Counted from the stretch's first letter, positions 1 to 8,158 are shown. The stretch is DNA of 64,000 nt from CAJLIR01 sp964408085 (GCA_964408085.1 CAYOYB010000008.1:28795-92794); one strand, 5' to 3'. Numbers and translations are program-made. Notes: generated by a model not told the origin, from the sequence alone.

Positions 1-1262
1 ACGAGGGAATTCCAGCTACAAATAAATTAGAAGATAATAACAAGGTTTATGAATCAAATGCTACTATTTTATTTATTGATATTAGAAAGTCAACTTTATT
101 AACTGATTTGAGTAAGCCACAATCTATGGTAAAAATATATCGATCTTTCATGAGAACTTGTGTTGAGTGTGTTAGAAAAAATAAAGGTGTTACTAGACAG
201 TTTTTGGGTGACAGAATTATGGGTGTATTTATAGATGAAAGGGATTCAGAAGGAAATTTAATTAATTCTAGTAAAGAAAATGCTTTAAATTGTGCAAGAA
301 CGATGCTGACATGTATAGATTTTAGTTTAAATAAACATTTAAAATCAAATGTTAATGGAAAAATGATAGAATGTGGCATTGGAATTGATACAGGTAAAAT
401 ATTGGTTACTAAAGTTGGTATGTATGGTTTAGAGGATGATGAAGAAAAAAATAATGAAACAGATTGTGTTTATGTTGGTAAAGTAACTAATTATGCTAGT
501 AAATATTCAGATATTGCAAAAGGTGGAGAAATTTTGATTTCAGAAAGTGTATATAACGATATAAATTCTACGCATAAAGACAAGTTTAAAAAGACAATTA
601 ATGTTAGAAACGGCAGGTGTTATATTGGATATTCAACATTTAATTATTATTTGGACTTTGGTGATGAATTAGGAAGTATAGTTAAGCCAGACAATTCCTT
701 ACTTTCTAGTAGCGAAAATGATGAGCAATTATCACAAATAGTTGATAAACTAGATAATAAATATAAGGAATTAATGAAGTTAGAAAAAGAAATGTCTGTA
801 CAAAAAGATAGATTAGATAAAGAAAAGGAACTATGTAATTCTAAATATTCTGAATTGGAAGACACATTTTATAATTATTTAGAAAAAGCTTTATGTGATA
901 CTGATTATATAAAAAAAATGGGGTATGAATTTTGGGAAAAGTGTATTAACAACTATTATATTTTTGGAAAGAAGTTGGGTAAAACAGAGGAAAAATCCAA
1001 ATTAAGTGTAGTTTACTATTTAATAGAAGTTTATAATACCTTAAATTTATATGAAAAAGCTTTCAGTCTAATGATTTTGATGATTAACCATTCATCATGG
1101 GTATTATTAAGAAAAGAAACTATAAAATGGGCTAAAGAACATAATGAATTGCATAAATTATCATTTGAGCTAGACTGGAAAATAGATCATTGTAATGAGA
1201 CAGAGAAGTCAGATTGGAAAAAGTATAGGGAGGATTTGGAAAAATATGAAAAAGAAATTTGA
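1..1262 (+). CDS. Class III nucleotidyl cyclase, Pycsar-type (5' partial)
   Basis: Open to the window edge (frame starts at base 3), so the N-terminus is missing; a TTG at 108 lies inside the catalytic domain and is not a start. The cyclase domain is readable: FIDIRKST carries the first metal-binding Asp and FLGDRIMGVF the second, followed by a glycine-rich GIGIDTGK strand and VTNYASK, where the usual catalytic Asn is present and the usual Arg is Lys. The C-terminal half has a coiled coil (about residues 205-250 of the visible part) and a helical tail. Family knowledge: class III cyclases make cyclic nucleotides from NTPs, and in Pycsar systems PycC makes cCMP or cUMP on phage infection. The next gene encodes a PycTM-like effector and overlaps this one by 17 nt, which drives the assignment. 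Product nucleotide unknown. Stop codon is TGA. Confidence 0.75.
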   Translation, partial: EGIPATNKLEDNNKVYESNATILFIDIRKSTLLTDLSKPQSMVKIYRSFMRTCVECVRKNKGVTRQFLGDRIMGVFIDERDSEGNLINSSKENALNCARTMLTCIDFSLNKHLKSNVNGKMIECGIGIDTGKILVTKVGMYGLEDDEEKNNETDCVYVGKVTNYASKYSDIAKGGEILISESVYNDINSTHKDKFKKTINVRNGRCYIGYSTFNYYLDFGDELGSIVKPDNSLLSSSENDEQLSQIVDKLDNKYKELMKLEKEMSVQKDRLDKEKELCNSKYSELEDTFYNYLEKALCDTDYIKKMGYEFWEKCINNYYIFGKKLGKTEEKSKLSVVYYLIEVYNTLNLYEKAFSLMILMINHSSWVLLRKETIKWAKEHNELHKLSFELDWKIDHCNETEKSDWKKYREDLEKYEKEI

Positions 1263-1809
1263 TGTAAAAAATAAGTGCAATAAGGATGATATTTATAAAA
1301 ATTTAGAAAATATAAATAGCTGGATTAATAATTCTGATACCAAGGCTTCTATTGTATTAGGATTAAATGGTGTAATACTATCAATAATTTTTACAAATGA
1401 TATATTCATTTTTAAATATATTGATATATTTAAAAATGTTTTTAAAAATATAAATTTTAGTGATATTCTGTATATAAGCTTTACAATTAGTGCCATAGCA
1501 ATCCTAATATTTGGATTATACAAATTAATAAAAGTATTAATGCCTACATTAAAAATTAGTTTAAATAGTTCTAAATCATCACATACTTATTTTGGTGAAA
1601 TTGCTAATTTTGATAGTTGTTCAGAATTTATAGCCTCCCTGAATGAGTTGAGTGAAGAAGATGTTATAGACGATTTGCTAAGTCAAGTATATATTAATTC
1701 GGTAATATGTAATAATAAATTTACAAATTTTAAAATAGGTTTAAAGTATTCCTTAATTGGGTTTGGAATAATTGTTTTATTATTTATTTTAGGACTTTTA
1801 GTGTATTGA
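1246..1809 (+). CDS. Pycsar effector-like transmembrane protein (PycTM/DUF5706 type)
   Basis: 187 aa. The N-terminal helix NINSWINNSDTKASIVLG followed by a hydrophobic segment is the hallmark of PycTM effectors (W, then D-x-K-A-S before TM1). Hydrophobic segments lie near residues 28-50, 72-100 and 166-187. The stretch between TM2 and TM3 (YFGEIANFDS... EFIASLNELSEEDVIDDLLSQVY... NKF) fits the conserved cytosolic part of the family. In characterised systems such a protein senses the cyclic pyrimidine and disrupts the membrane, killing the infected cell. Start ATG 1246 has GGGAGG 12 nt upstream and lies inside the cyclase gene, so the two are translationally linked. Assignment rests on motif and context; a Pfam search would be decisive. 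Confidence 0.72.
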   Translation: MKKKFDVKNKCNKDDIYKNLENINSWINNSDTKASIVLGLNGVILSIIFTNDIFIFKYIDIFKNVFKNINFSDILYISFTISAIAILIFGLYKLIKVLMPTLKISLNSSKSSHTYFGEIANFDSCSEFIASLNELSEEDVIDDLLSQVYINSVICNNKFTNFKIGLKYSLIGFGIIVLLFILGLLVY

Positions 1810-1826
1810 TTTATGGAGGATTTTTT

Positions 1827-2555
1827 ATGAGTTATGATTATATAGAAGGAAAAGATAGAATAAAAAAAATCTTAGAAAATAATGCTACAATTCAAAAAAA
1901 GGAAATACCTAACGATGATACTGATTTTACCTATGATAATGGTATTAAATGTTGGATTGGTTCAATTTTCGTTGATATCGTTGGATCGAAGAATATAATT
2001 GAAAATAAAGAAGATATAGTCGTTGCAAAAGTTTTAAGATCTTTCACATCTGAAGTAATTAGTATTTTAAATACTAGCGATAATATGCGCCAGATTGGTA
2101 TTAGAGGGGATTGTGTGTATGGAGTGTTTTCATGTTCAAAACAAAAAGATACATATGAATTAGCAGATCTTACCTTTTACATTAATACATTAATAAAGAT
2201 GCTTAATAAACTTTTTACAAAGTACAAATATCCTAATATCAAAGTGGGCATAGGAATGTCTATTGGAGAAGATTTAGTTATTAAGGCTGGTAGAAAAGGA
2301 ACAGGTATAAACGATAGAATATGGATTGGTAAAGCTGTAGTCGAAGCTTGCGTATTGGCTGATAAAGCAGGTAGAAATGGTAAGAGTCCAATTGGGTTTA
2401 GTTCTTTAGCTTATACGAATTTTATTGAATTGCTCGAAAAAGAAAAAAGTGAGTGTAGAAATTGGTTTACAAAATATTATGAAGATGGCAAATATGAATA
2501 TTATGGGGATGTCATAAAATCAAGTTTTAATAAATGGATAGAAGATAATATATAG
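1827..2555 (+). CDS. Second class III cyclase-like protein of the Pycsar operon
   Basis: 242 aa, 17 nt after the effector stop with GGAGG just upstream. A cyclase fold is suggested by IFVDIVGSKN (first metal Asp, and the phosphate-binding region), IGIRGDCVYGVF (second Asp) and VGIGMSIGED. In the place where class III enzymes have G-D-x-V-N-x-A-x-R, this protein reads GKAVVEACVLA, so the canonical catalytic Asn and Arg seem absent. It is shorter than the first cyclase and lacks the coiled-coil tail. It could be a divergent active cyclase, the second half of a heterodimer with the upstream cyclase, or a non-catalytic regulator. Seen: motifs and operon order. Inferred: role in the same defence system. 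Confidence 0.62.
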   Translation: MSYDYIEGKDRIKKILENNATIQKKEIPNDDTDFTYDNGIKCWIGSIFVDIVGSKNIIENKEDIVVAKVLRSFTSEVISILNTSDNMRQIGIRGDCVYGVFSCSKQKDTYELADLTFYINTLIKMLNKLFTKYKYPNIKVGIGMSIGEDLVIKAGRKGTGINDRIWIGKAVVEACVLADKAGRNGKSPIGFSSLAYTNFIELLEKEKSECRNWFTKYYEDGKYEYYGDVIKSSFNKWIEDNI

Positions 2556-2925
2556 AATATAGAAATATTAAAAATTTTGTATCGCAATTAGTTTTAACAA
2601 TTAATTGAAAAAGACTTAATAGAAATCTAGTTATTTTGATGATATAATTATAATGCAATTTATTAAGTTATTTAATATTTGATATTTTATAAAATTATTT
2701 CTCTTATTCATCCCAAATGAGATAGTAGTACAAGCCGCTATCAAAAATGGAAGGAACTTATAATAGCCAATAATACTTAGGATTGTCGTGCTAATACCTA
2801 ATTATTTGTTAAGCATAATATAAGATTAGAGACTAAATCTGAATATATAATCACATATATTCATTGATTTAGTCTTTTGTTATGTTATAATAGTATGAAG
2901 TTATTTAGCTTGAGAGGGAAAATAT
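2556..2925. other. Intergenic region after the Pycsar operon
   Basis: 370 bases without an intact gene. AT-rich up to about 2700, with TATAAT-like boxes near 2650. From about 2700 to 2830 base composition is more mixed, with short inverted repeats such as GATAG/CTATC, which may mark a small transcribed RNA ending at the strong hairpin at 2831-2878. No known RNA family recognised. Confidence 0.4.
2831..2878 (+). terminator. Rho-independent terminator, long stem
   Basis: GACTAAATC pairs with GATTTAGTC and TGAATATAT with ATATATTCA around a six-base loop, followed by TTTT. It would end transcription of the Pycsar operon or of an RNA in the 2700-2830 region. Confidence 0.7.
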
Positions 2926-3107
2926 ATGGAGTTGATTATACTTATAATTGTAGGAGTTGTTTTTCTTTATTTAAACCAAGTGGAGGTAATACTAAATCAA
3001 AAAGCAAAGATTGTTTAAGTAATTATGAAAAATATGATATGTTTAGTAAATTCAATAAAAAATAAATTGATGAAGACATTAAAATAATAGAAAAATCTAA
3101 TTTATAG
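2926..3107 (+). pseudogene. Decayed small membrane protein gene (frameshift plus in-frame stop)
   Basis: ATG 2926 follows a GAGAGGG ribosome site and encodes a hydrophobic N-terminus (MELIILIIVGVVFLYL), but that frame soon stops. The next frame continues from about 2974 with a sensible polar sequence (FKPSGGNTKSKSKD, then NYEKYDMFSKFNKK), is interrupted by TAA at 3063-3065, and reads on as IDEDIKIIEKSNL to TAG 3105-3107. A TTGATT/TATAAT promoter (2864-2891, 16-nt spacer) precedes it. The simplest reading is one gene of about 60 codons broken by a frameshift and a nonsense change. Original function not recognised; a membrane-anchored small protein. Confidence 0.5.
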
Positions 3108-3193
3108 AAGGATAAAAACACTATATATCTATTATTCATAATAATTGTGATTTTATCTCATATAATTAATAAATTTTTAAAGGAGTTGAAATT

Positions 3194-3595
3194 ATGAATT
3201 ATTTTTTTGAACCAGTAAATTTAAAACAATGGAATATGTTTGAAAAAGTAAAAAAAGCTGGCCATATTGAACCTTTTTTAGCTACTAAAGAAATGAATAT
3301 TGGCGATATTATAATACTTCATGTGGGAAATCAAGATAAAAACAAACAATCAGGAGTTTATGCATGGGGAGTTATTACAGATGCTCCATACATATTAAAA
3401 GAACATCCACAGGATTATTGTAATAATAAACTTTCTGTAAATGTCAAAATAAAATATATTAGTTATGATAAACCAATAATAATTACATCAGAACACAAAA
3501 TATTTAAACAATATAGAACTGTTCACAAATTAGATGAGGAAACTGTTTGTACATTAGAAAAATTAATTGGGAAATTTTTTTTGAGCTGTGAATAA
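3194..3595 (+). CDS. EVE-domain protein
   Basis: 133 aa, nearly the whole length being one EVE (PUA-like) domain: NYFFEPVNLKQWNMFE at the start, then EMNIGDIIILHVGNQ and SGVYAWGVITDAPYIL, the strand pattern typical of the family. EVE domains bind modified bases in DNA or RNA and are often found near restriction or other defence genes. RBS AAAGGAG, 8 nt before ATG. It lies just after the Pycsar operon but has its own upstream gap of about 90 nt and so is probably transcribed separately. The stop codon overlaps the ATTACAATTT motif discussed in the findings. Confidence 0.72.
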   Translation: MNYFFEPVNLKQWNMFEKVKKAGHIEPFLATKEMNIGDIIILHVGNQDKNKQSGVYAWGVITDAPYILKEHPQDYCNNKLSVNVKIKYISYDKPIIITSEHKIFKQYRTVHKLDEETVCTLEKLIGKFFLSCE

Positions 3596-3604
3596 TTACA
3601 ATTT
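3595..3604 (+). repeat. Post-stop motif ATTACAATTT
   Basis: First copy of a ten-base motif that recurs directly after stop codons in this window (also 33901, 54600, 54909, 60527, 62291, 63991 and close variants). It overlaps the EVE gene stop codon. Confidence 0.5.
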
Positions 3605-3726
3605 GCGCGAATTTGTAGTAATGTTTATTTTATGAGGCATTCTTATAATTGATTTTTATAGACCAAAATAAAAGAAAATAAAAGAAAATAAATAATAAAG
3701 GTAACAAGTAATTAATAAAAAAATGT

Positions 3727-3764
3727 AGAAAAACTTAATTGCAAGACTGAGTTTTTCTTTTTTT
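3727..3764 (+). terminator. Rho-independent terminator
   Basis: AGAAAAACT pairs with AGTTTTTCT across a 14-base loop, followed by a T-run. Ends transcription from the EVE gene. Confidence 0.7.
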
Positions 3765-3792
3765 CACAAACTATTTAGCACAATTTCAATAT

Positions 3793-3821
3793 TTGACATA
3801 TATTAAAGTATATGATATGAT
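3793..3821 (+). promoter_or_regulatory. Sigma-A promoter with extended -10
   Basis: TTGACA, 17-nt spacer, TATGAT preceded by TGa. It places the transcript start near 3828, which rules out a GTG at 3830 as start of the next gene. Confidence 0.75.
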
Positions 3822-3847
3822 TCTATCGAGTGAAATGGAGAGATATT

Positions 3848-4567
3848 ATGTTGAAGGAAAATTTACTAAAAATACTTTTAGTAATAGTAGCAGTAGGAAA
3901 AATTGCGATTAATACTCCAAAAAAATTCCAAGAGTATTTTACACATGTTAATCAATCAAAAGTTTCTTATAAAGATGAATCCATAAATAATACTGAGTCA
4001 GTTATAACAAATAACGTTACACCTAAGAATGCTCAAGATATAGATAATCAAAGCGATAATAGTTTTTCAAATGAATTTTCAAATACTACTAAAACAATAA
4101 CTGAAAAAATAAACGAAAATTCTGTTTCAAAGGTAAATATCCCAGTGGAAAATGAAAATTCTGCTTCAGAGGTAAATATCCCAGTGGAAAATAAAAATCC
4201 TGCTTCAGAGGTAAATATCCCAGTGGAAAATGAAAATTCTGCTTTAGAGGTAAATCTTCCAGTCGAAAATGAAAATGCTGTTGAAAGAGTTAATGAAAAT
4301 GTAAATACAAATTTAACTCCAACAATAAATCCTCCAACAATTCATTATGATAGAACTACTTCAATTTATGATAATGACAAAGAAACATTATTAAGAGTAG
4401 AATATTATTTAAATAATAGGCTTACTTATTATTCTGATATCGAAGAGTTTGACATTGCAACAAAATCATACACAGAAAAAATTTATCAATGGAATTATGC
4501 TAAAAATACAGAAGATTTAATTCGTACAGATATATATTCAAATGGCATATTAATTAATTCATATTAA
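3848..4567 (+). CDS. Membrane-anchored protein with 13-aa tandem repeats
   Basis: 239 aa. Residues about 6-22 form one hydrophobic helix (signal anchor), followed by a Ser/Thr/Asn-rich linker. Residues 94-145 hold four tandem copies of a 13-residue unit close to SEVNIPVENENSA. The C-terminal 85 residues (YDNDKETLLRVEYYLN... to the end) look folded, with alternating strands. Start chosen at ATG 3848 (GGAGAG upstream) because the promoter would start transcription almost on the alternative GTG at 3830. Likely an extracytoplasmic protein whose repeats act as a stalk; no family recognised. Confidence 0.6.
   Translation: MLKENLLKILLVIVAVGKIAINTPKKFQEYFTHVNQSKVSYKDESINNTESVITNNVTPKNAQDIDNQSDNSFSNEFSNTTKTITEKINENSVSKVNIPVENENSASEVNIPVENKNPASEVNIPVENENSALEVNLPVENENAVERVNENVNTNLTPTINPPTIHYDRTTSIYDNDKETLLRVEYYLNNRLTYYSDIEEFDIATKSYTEKIYQWNYAKNTEDLIRTDIYSNGILINSY
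4127..4282 (+). repeat. Four in-frame 39-bp tandem repeats
   Basis: Four consecutive 39-bp units encode SKVNIPVENENSA, SEVNIPVENKNPA, SEVNIPVENENSA and LEVNLPVENENAV. The middle copies are almost identical at DNA level, so copy number may vary by slippage or recombination. Confidence 0.85.
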
Positions 4568-4610
4568 TTTCTAAAAATATTTCATATATATAATTAGAAT
4601 AAAATGATTT

Positions 4611-4637
4611 AAAAAGCTTAAATTCTAAGCTTTTTTG
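4611..4637 (+). terminator. Rho-independent terminator
   Basis: AAAAAGCTTA/TAAGCTTTTTT hairpin with five-base loop and T-run. A TTGACT box overlaps its 3' end (4638) with TATAAT at 4663 (19-nt spacer), possibly the promoter of the kinase-like gene. Confidence 0.7.
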
Positions 4638-4694
4638 TTGACTTTAAAAAAAATAATGTTATTATAATAATCTACGTCATTTAGGAGAGATTAT

Positions 4695-5447
4695 ATGAAT
4701 AAATTAGATATAGAAGGTATTAAAAAATTTCCTAGTTTGAAATCAAATATTCAATTTAGTCATAAGCTTTATATTGGAAATAATTTTATATATAAAGTAT
4801 ATCAATCAGAAAATATTGATAATTTTCAAGAATTTCTAAGATATAGAGAAAAGATTGTTGATTATTTATATAATTGTGGAGAAATTAATGGATGTGTTAT
4901 TCCTATTGGAAAAATTTATGAACGTAACAAATTTATTGGGATATTTATGACTTATTACAAGTATTATTTTAATTTATATCATCTATTATCAACTGATATA
5001 GAAATAGCTATAAAATTAATAGTATTAAAAATCTTAACTTTGTCACTAAAAAATTTACATGATAAAAATATTGTTCATAATGATTTACATTTAGGAAACG
5101 TAATCACCAATTTAGTAGATGCTAAAATAATTGATTTAGATGAAGCAACAATTAATTATAATAACGATAATTATGAAAAAAATAGTGACATAAAAAATCT
5201 TATAATTATTATTTTATCAGTTTTATATAATAAGGATTTAGAAAATTATATTCCCATAGCTGAAAGAGAAAAGCGTATTAAAAAAATTTTGTCATTTACA
5301 AGCTTTGATATAGATTTTAAAGAGTATATTAATTATTTATATTCAAAAAGCAATGATTTGTTTTCAATTGATTATTTAATAAATTGTTTAGATAAAATTG
5401 ATGTTGAAAAAATTGAATATGACAACAAAAAGTTAAGTAAAATATAA
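4695..5447 (+). CDS. Protein-kinase-like fold protein
   Basis: 250 aa. The catalytic loop HNDLHLGNVI (H-x-D-x4-N) near residue 130 and IDLDEA (DFG-like metal Asp) near residue 150 are the marks of the protein-kinase/aminoglycoside-phosphotransferase superfamily. An N-terminal strand region with YKVYQ provides a possible ATP-binding lysine, but no clear glycine loop is visible. Soluble, no membrane helix. RBS AGGAGAG. Substrate unknown; may be a small-molecule or Ser/Thr kinase. The downstream Smr gene has its own start region 75 nt later. Confidence 0.6.
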   Translation: MNKLDIEGIKKFPSLKSNIQFSHKLYIGNNFIYKVYQSENIDNFQEFLRYREKIVDYLYNCGEINGCVIPIGKIYERNKFIGIFMTYYKYYFNLYHLLSTDIEIAIKLIVLKILTLSLKNLHDKNIVHNDLHLGNVITNLVDAKIIDLDEATINYNNDNYEKNSDIKNLIIIILSVLYNKDLENYIPIAEREKRIKKILSFTSFDIDFKEYINYLYSKSNDLFSIDYLINCLDKIDVEKIEYDNKKLSKI

Positions 5448-5521
5448 AAATATGCAAATTTATTGAAAAAACAAGGGTAATAGTTTATAATAAGCATTGC
5501 AAGAAGCTAGGTTGTGATAAT

Positions 5522-5794
5522 ATGAATAAACTAGACGAAGTAATATTTATAGATAATTTACCAACGATTGATCTTCATGGATTTGATTCTGAAACTGCCA
5601 GAGTTGCTATTGATGATTTTATTAATGATAATTATAAAATGAAGAATAATCTTATTGTTATTATACATGGAGTTGGAAGAGGAATTATCAGAAAAACTAC
5701 GTTTGAAACTTTAAAGAAAAATAGGAAAATATTGAACTTTAAATCATATTATTATAATAATGGCTGTACGATTGCAGAAATTGATATTAAATAA
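5522..5794 (+). CDS. Small Smr-domain protein
   Basis: 90 aa consisting of one Smr domain: IDLHGF (the DLHG motif) near residue 17 and IIHGVGRGIIR (HGxGxGxL/I-R) near residue 50. Smr domains, known from the C-terminus of MutS2, have nuclease activity on nucleic acid or collided-ribosome mRNA. Stand-alone short Smr proteins are common in Firmicutes. A weak AGCTAGG site precedes ATG. Confidence 0.78.
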   Translation: MNKLDEVIFIDNLPTIDLHGFDSETARVAIDDFINDNYKMKNNLIVIIHGVGRGIIRKTTFETLKKNRKILNFKSYYYNNGCTIAEIDIK

Positions 5795-5807
5795 TATTAA
5801 AATATTA

Positions 5808-5836
5808 TTGACAAATGTTAGTTTCTATGTTATCAT
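5808..5836 (+). promoter_or_regulatory. Sigma-A promoter with extended -10
   Basis: TTGACA, 17 nt, TATCAT with TGt immediately upstream. Serves the Cys-rich repeat protein gene. Confidence 0.72.
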
Positions 5837-5871
5837 AGCAAGCATAACTTTCAAAGAAGGGGGACTTTTTT

Positions 5872-8097
5872 ATGTACGAAGATAGAAATGATAAGTTTTC
5901 ATTTAGAGACATAATACTACAAATATTATTTGTTGCATTATTTGTTTTTATTTTAATGTGGTTATTTCCAACAAAGAACTTTGTTACAAATTATGTTGAT
6001 AATAGTATTGAAAATGCTGTAAAAGACGCATTAGGTGATTATGAATTTGGTGGAGGTATAAATAGTGAAGCTTTTGCCAATCAATTATTTAATCAAAATG
6101 TTATGATGATGAAAGATAGTGCTAAAGATTATTTTACATTATCTAGATTACCAGAAAAGAAAGGTGATCAAGTAAAAATAACTTTGAAAAAAATGCTTGA
6201 TGAAAAAATAATTTTACCTTTTGTTGATAGTAATGGTAAATCATGTAATGTTGATGAATCATATGTAACAGTAACTAAAACAGATACAGAATATTTAATG
6301 AAAGTAAATTTAAAATGTTCTGATTATGAAGATTATTTATTAGTTCATATGGGATGTTATGATTATTGCTCAACAACAATTTGTGAGAACAAAACACAAA
6401 CTATTCCACCAAAAGGTGGAGAAGTAACACCTAATCCAACATCAACAATTTATGAATATGAGTATCAACTAGTCATTGATGGTAAATGGGGAGAATTTGG
6501 TGAATGGTCTGAATGGACAAAAAACATTATTTCTAAAACTGATTACAATGAAATTGAAACTAAAGTAGAAAAAGAATTTGATAAATACATTCAAGTTGTA
6601 GATAGTACATCAGTAATTGGCATTAGTGCAACAGAAAATATTAAATATTCATGTCCAGATGATACATATACTTTAAATGGTAACCAATGTATTAAGAAGA
6701 CAGATATAATTGAAACTATTAATGCAACAGAGAAAATAAATTACTCATGTCCAGATAATACATATACTTTAAGTGGTGGAAAATGTTATAAGACAATAAA
6801 TAATTCTGATACAATAGCTGCAACACCAAATACAGTATATTCATGTCCAAATGGTTATATACAAAATGGAAATACTTGTTATAAATATAGTTATGCTAAT
6901 CAAACAATGCCAGCTGTTGTTAATACAACTTATTCATGCTCAGATAGTAGTTATACATTAAGTGGAACAAGATGTATTAAAACAAATAGCGTTAGAGCTA
7001 CAGAAACTTATACATGTCCAAGTGGTTATACACGAAGTGGAACAACATGTTATAAAACTAATGAAGAAAAAAAATGGGCAACTTTAACAACAACATGTCC
7101 AAGTGGTTATTCACAAAGTGGTAGTAACTGTATTGCAAAGACATCTATACCTGCAACAGCAAGTAGTAGTTACACTGATTGGACATATTCAAGACAAATG
7201 ACTGTATATGACAAGGCTTTAACATCGACTAATACTACAAAATATGTATTAGTAGGAACTAAAGTTAATACAAGTTGTACTAGTAAATGTACAGAACAAA
7301 CTATAAATACATATAATGTTTATACAAGAACTTTAAAGACAACATATTCATGTCCAGATAGTAGTTATACAAAAAGTGGAACAACATGTTATAAAAATGT
7401 AAGTATACCTGCTACTCAAAAATACACATGTTCTAGTGGTTATAAATTAGTTGATGGATTCTGTGTAAAATCAACAACAACCACAAAAGCTGCTACTATT
7501 AATTATTCATGTCCAGATAGTAGTTATACTAGAAATGGCTCTACATGTGTAAGAACAATTAATTTTCCAGCAACACCAAGTACTTCATCATATTGTAGTG
7601 TTGGCGGATATTCATTATTAAATTCAATAACATGTGCAACAACAGTTCAAAGCACTGATACAATATCAGCAACACCAAGTGTAACATACTCATGCCCAAG
7701 TGGTTATGATAAGGTTGGAACTAATTGTGTTAAAAATGCAAATAGTGTTTATACTACAGATGCTATTGCAAATAAAACTTACTCATGTCCAGATAATACA
7801 TATACTTTAAGTGGTAATAAATGTTATAAAACGAAAAGTAATTCTGAAAAAATATCTGCAATAGAAACAAAAACATATTCATGTCCAGAGGGCTATGAAA
7901 GTAAAGATAACAATTGTACAAAAACAGTTACAAAATATAGAGAAGAAGCAGTATATAAAGAGGTTACATATTATCGTTCAAGAACTAAAACATATATAGA
8001 TGGTGAAGTTGATTATAAATGGAGTAGAAGTCAAAATGATATTTCATTAATCAAACAAGGATATAAATTAACTGGAAAAAATAGAGAAGTTAAGTAA
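5872..8097 (+). CDS. Membrane-anchored Cys-rich repeat surface protein
   Basis: 741 aa. A signal anchor lies at residues about 16-36 (IILQILFVALFVFILMWLF). A folded N-terminal part follows (to about residue 190), with Cys pairs (KCSDYEDYLLVHMGCYDYC). Then comes a WGEFGEWSEW segment resembling a thrombospondin-like motif, repeated partly near residue 430 and at the C-terminus. From about residue 258 onward there are some 13 units of the form YSCPxxYTxxGxxCYKT, about 18 residues each, separated by short Thr/Ala-rich linkers; each unit has two Cys. Repeats of this kind point to an extracellular adhesin or stalk with disulfides. The gene has AAGAAGGGGGA before ATG and its own terminator. No homologue family named. 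Confidence 0.65.
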   Translation: MYEDRNDKFSFRDIILQILFVALFVFILMWLFPTKNFVTNYVDNSIENAVKDALGDYEFGGGINSEAFANQLFNQNVMMMKDSAKDYFTLSRLPEKKGDQVKITLKKMLDEKIILPFVDSNGKSCNVDESYVTVTKTDTEYLMKVNLKCSDYEDYLLVHMGCYDYCSTTICENKTQTIPPKGGEVTPNPTSTIYEYEYQLVIDGKWGEFGEWSEWTKNIISKTDYNEIETKVEKEFDKYIQVVDSTSVIGISATENIKYSCPDDTYTLNGNQCIKKTDIIETINATEKINYSCPDNTYTLSGGKCYKTINNSDTIAATPNTVYSCPNGYIQNGNTCYKYSYANQTMPAVVNTTYSCSDSSYTLSGTRCIKTNSVRATETYTCPSGYTRSGTTCYKTNEEKKWATLTTTCPSGYSQSGSNCIAKTSIPATASSSYTDWTYSRQMTVYDKALTSTNTTKYVLVGTKVNTSCTSKCTEQTINTYNVYTRTLKTTYSCPDSSYTKSGTTCYKNVSIPATQKYTCSSGYKLVDGFCVKSTTTTKAATINYSCPDSSYTRNGSTCVRTINFPATPSTSSYCSVGGYSLLNSITCATTVQSTDTISATPSVTYSCPSGYDKVGTNCVKNANSVYTTDAIANKTYSCPDNTYTLSGNKCYKTKSNSEKISAIETKTYSCPEGYESKDNNCTKTVTKYREEAVYKEVTYYRSRTKTYIDGEVDYKWSRSQNDISLIKQGYKLTGKNREVK

Positions 8098-8120
8098 AAA
8101 AATGCTTAGGCATTTTTTTT
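8098..8120 (+). terminator. Rho-independent terminator
   Basis: AAAATGC ttag GCATTTTTTTT directly after the stop codon of the repeat protein gene. Confidence 0.75.
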
Positions 8121-8158
8121 GTATTCTTTAATTAACTATTAATATTAAATAAATATAT

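Noticed and set aside
2877..3065. 62-aa reading frame starting upstream of the true ribosome site
   Set aside because: Its first part lies in the promoter and terminator zone; the sequence makes better sense as a frameshifted gene starting at 2926.
5872..8097. CRISPR-like array because of regularly spaced repeats
   Set aside because: The repeats are coding, degenerate at DNA level, and lie in one long reading frame.
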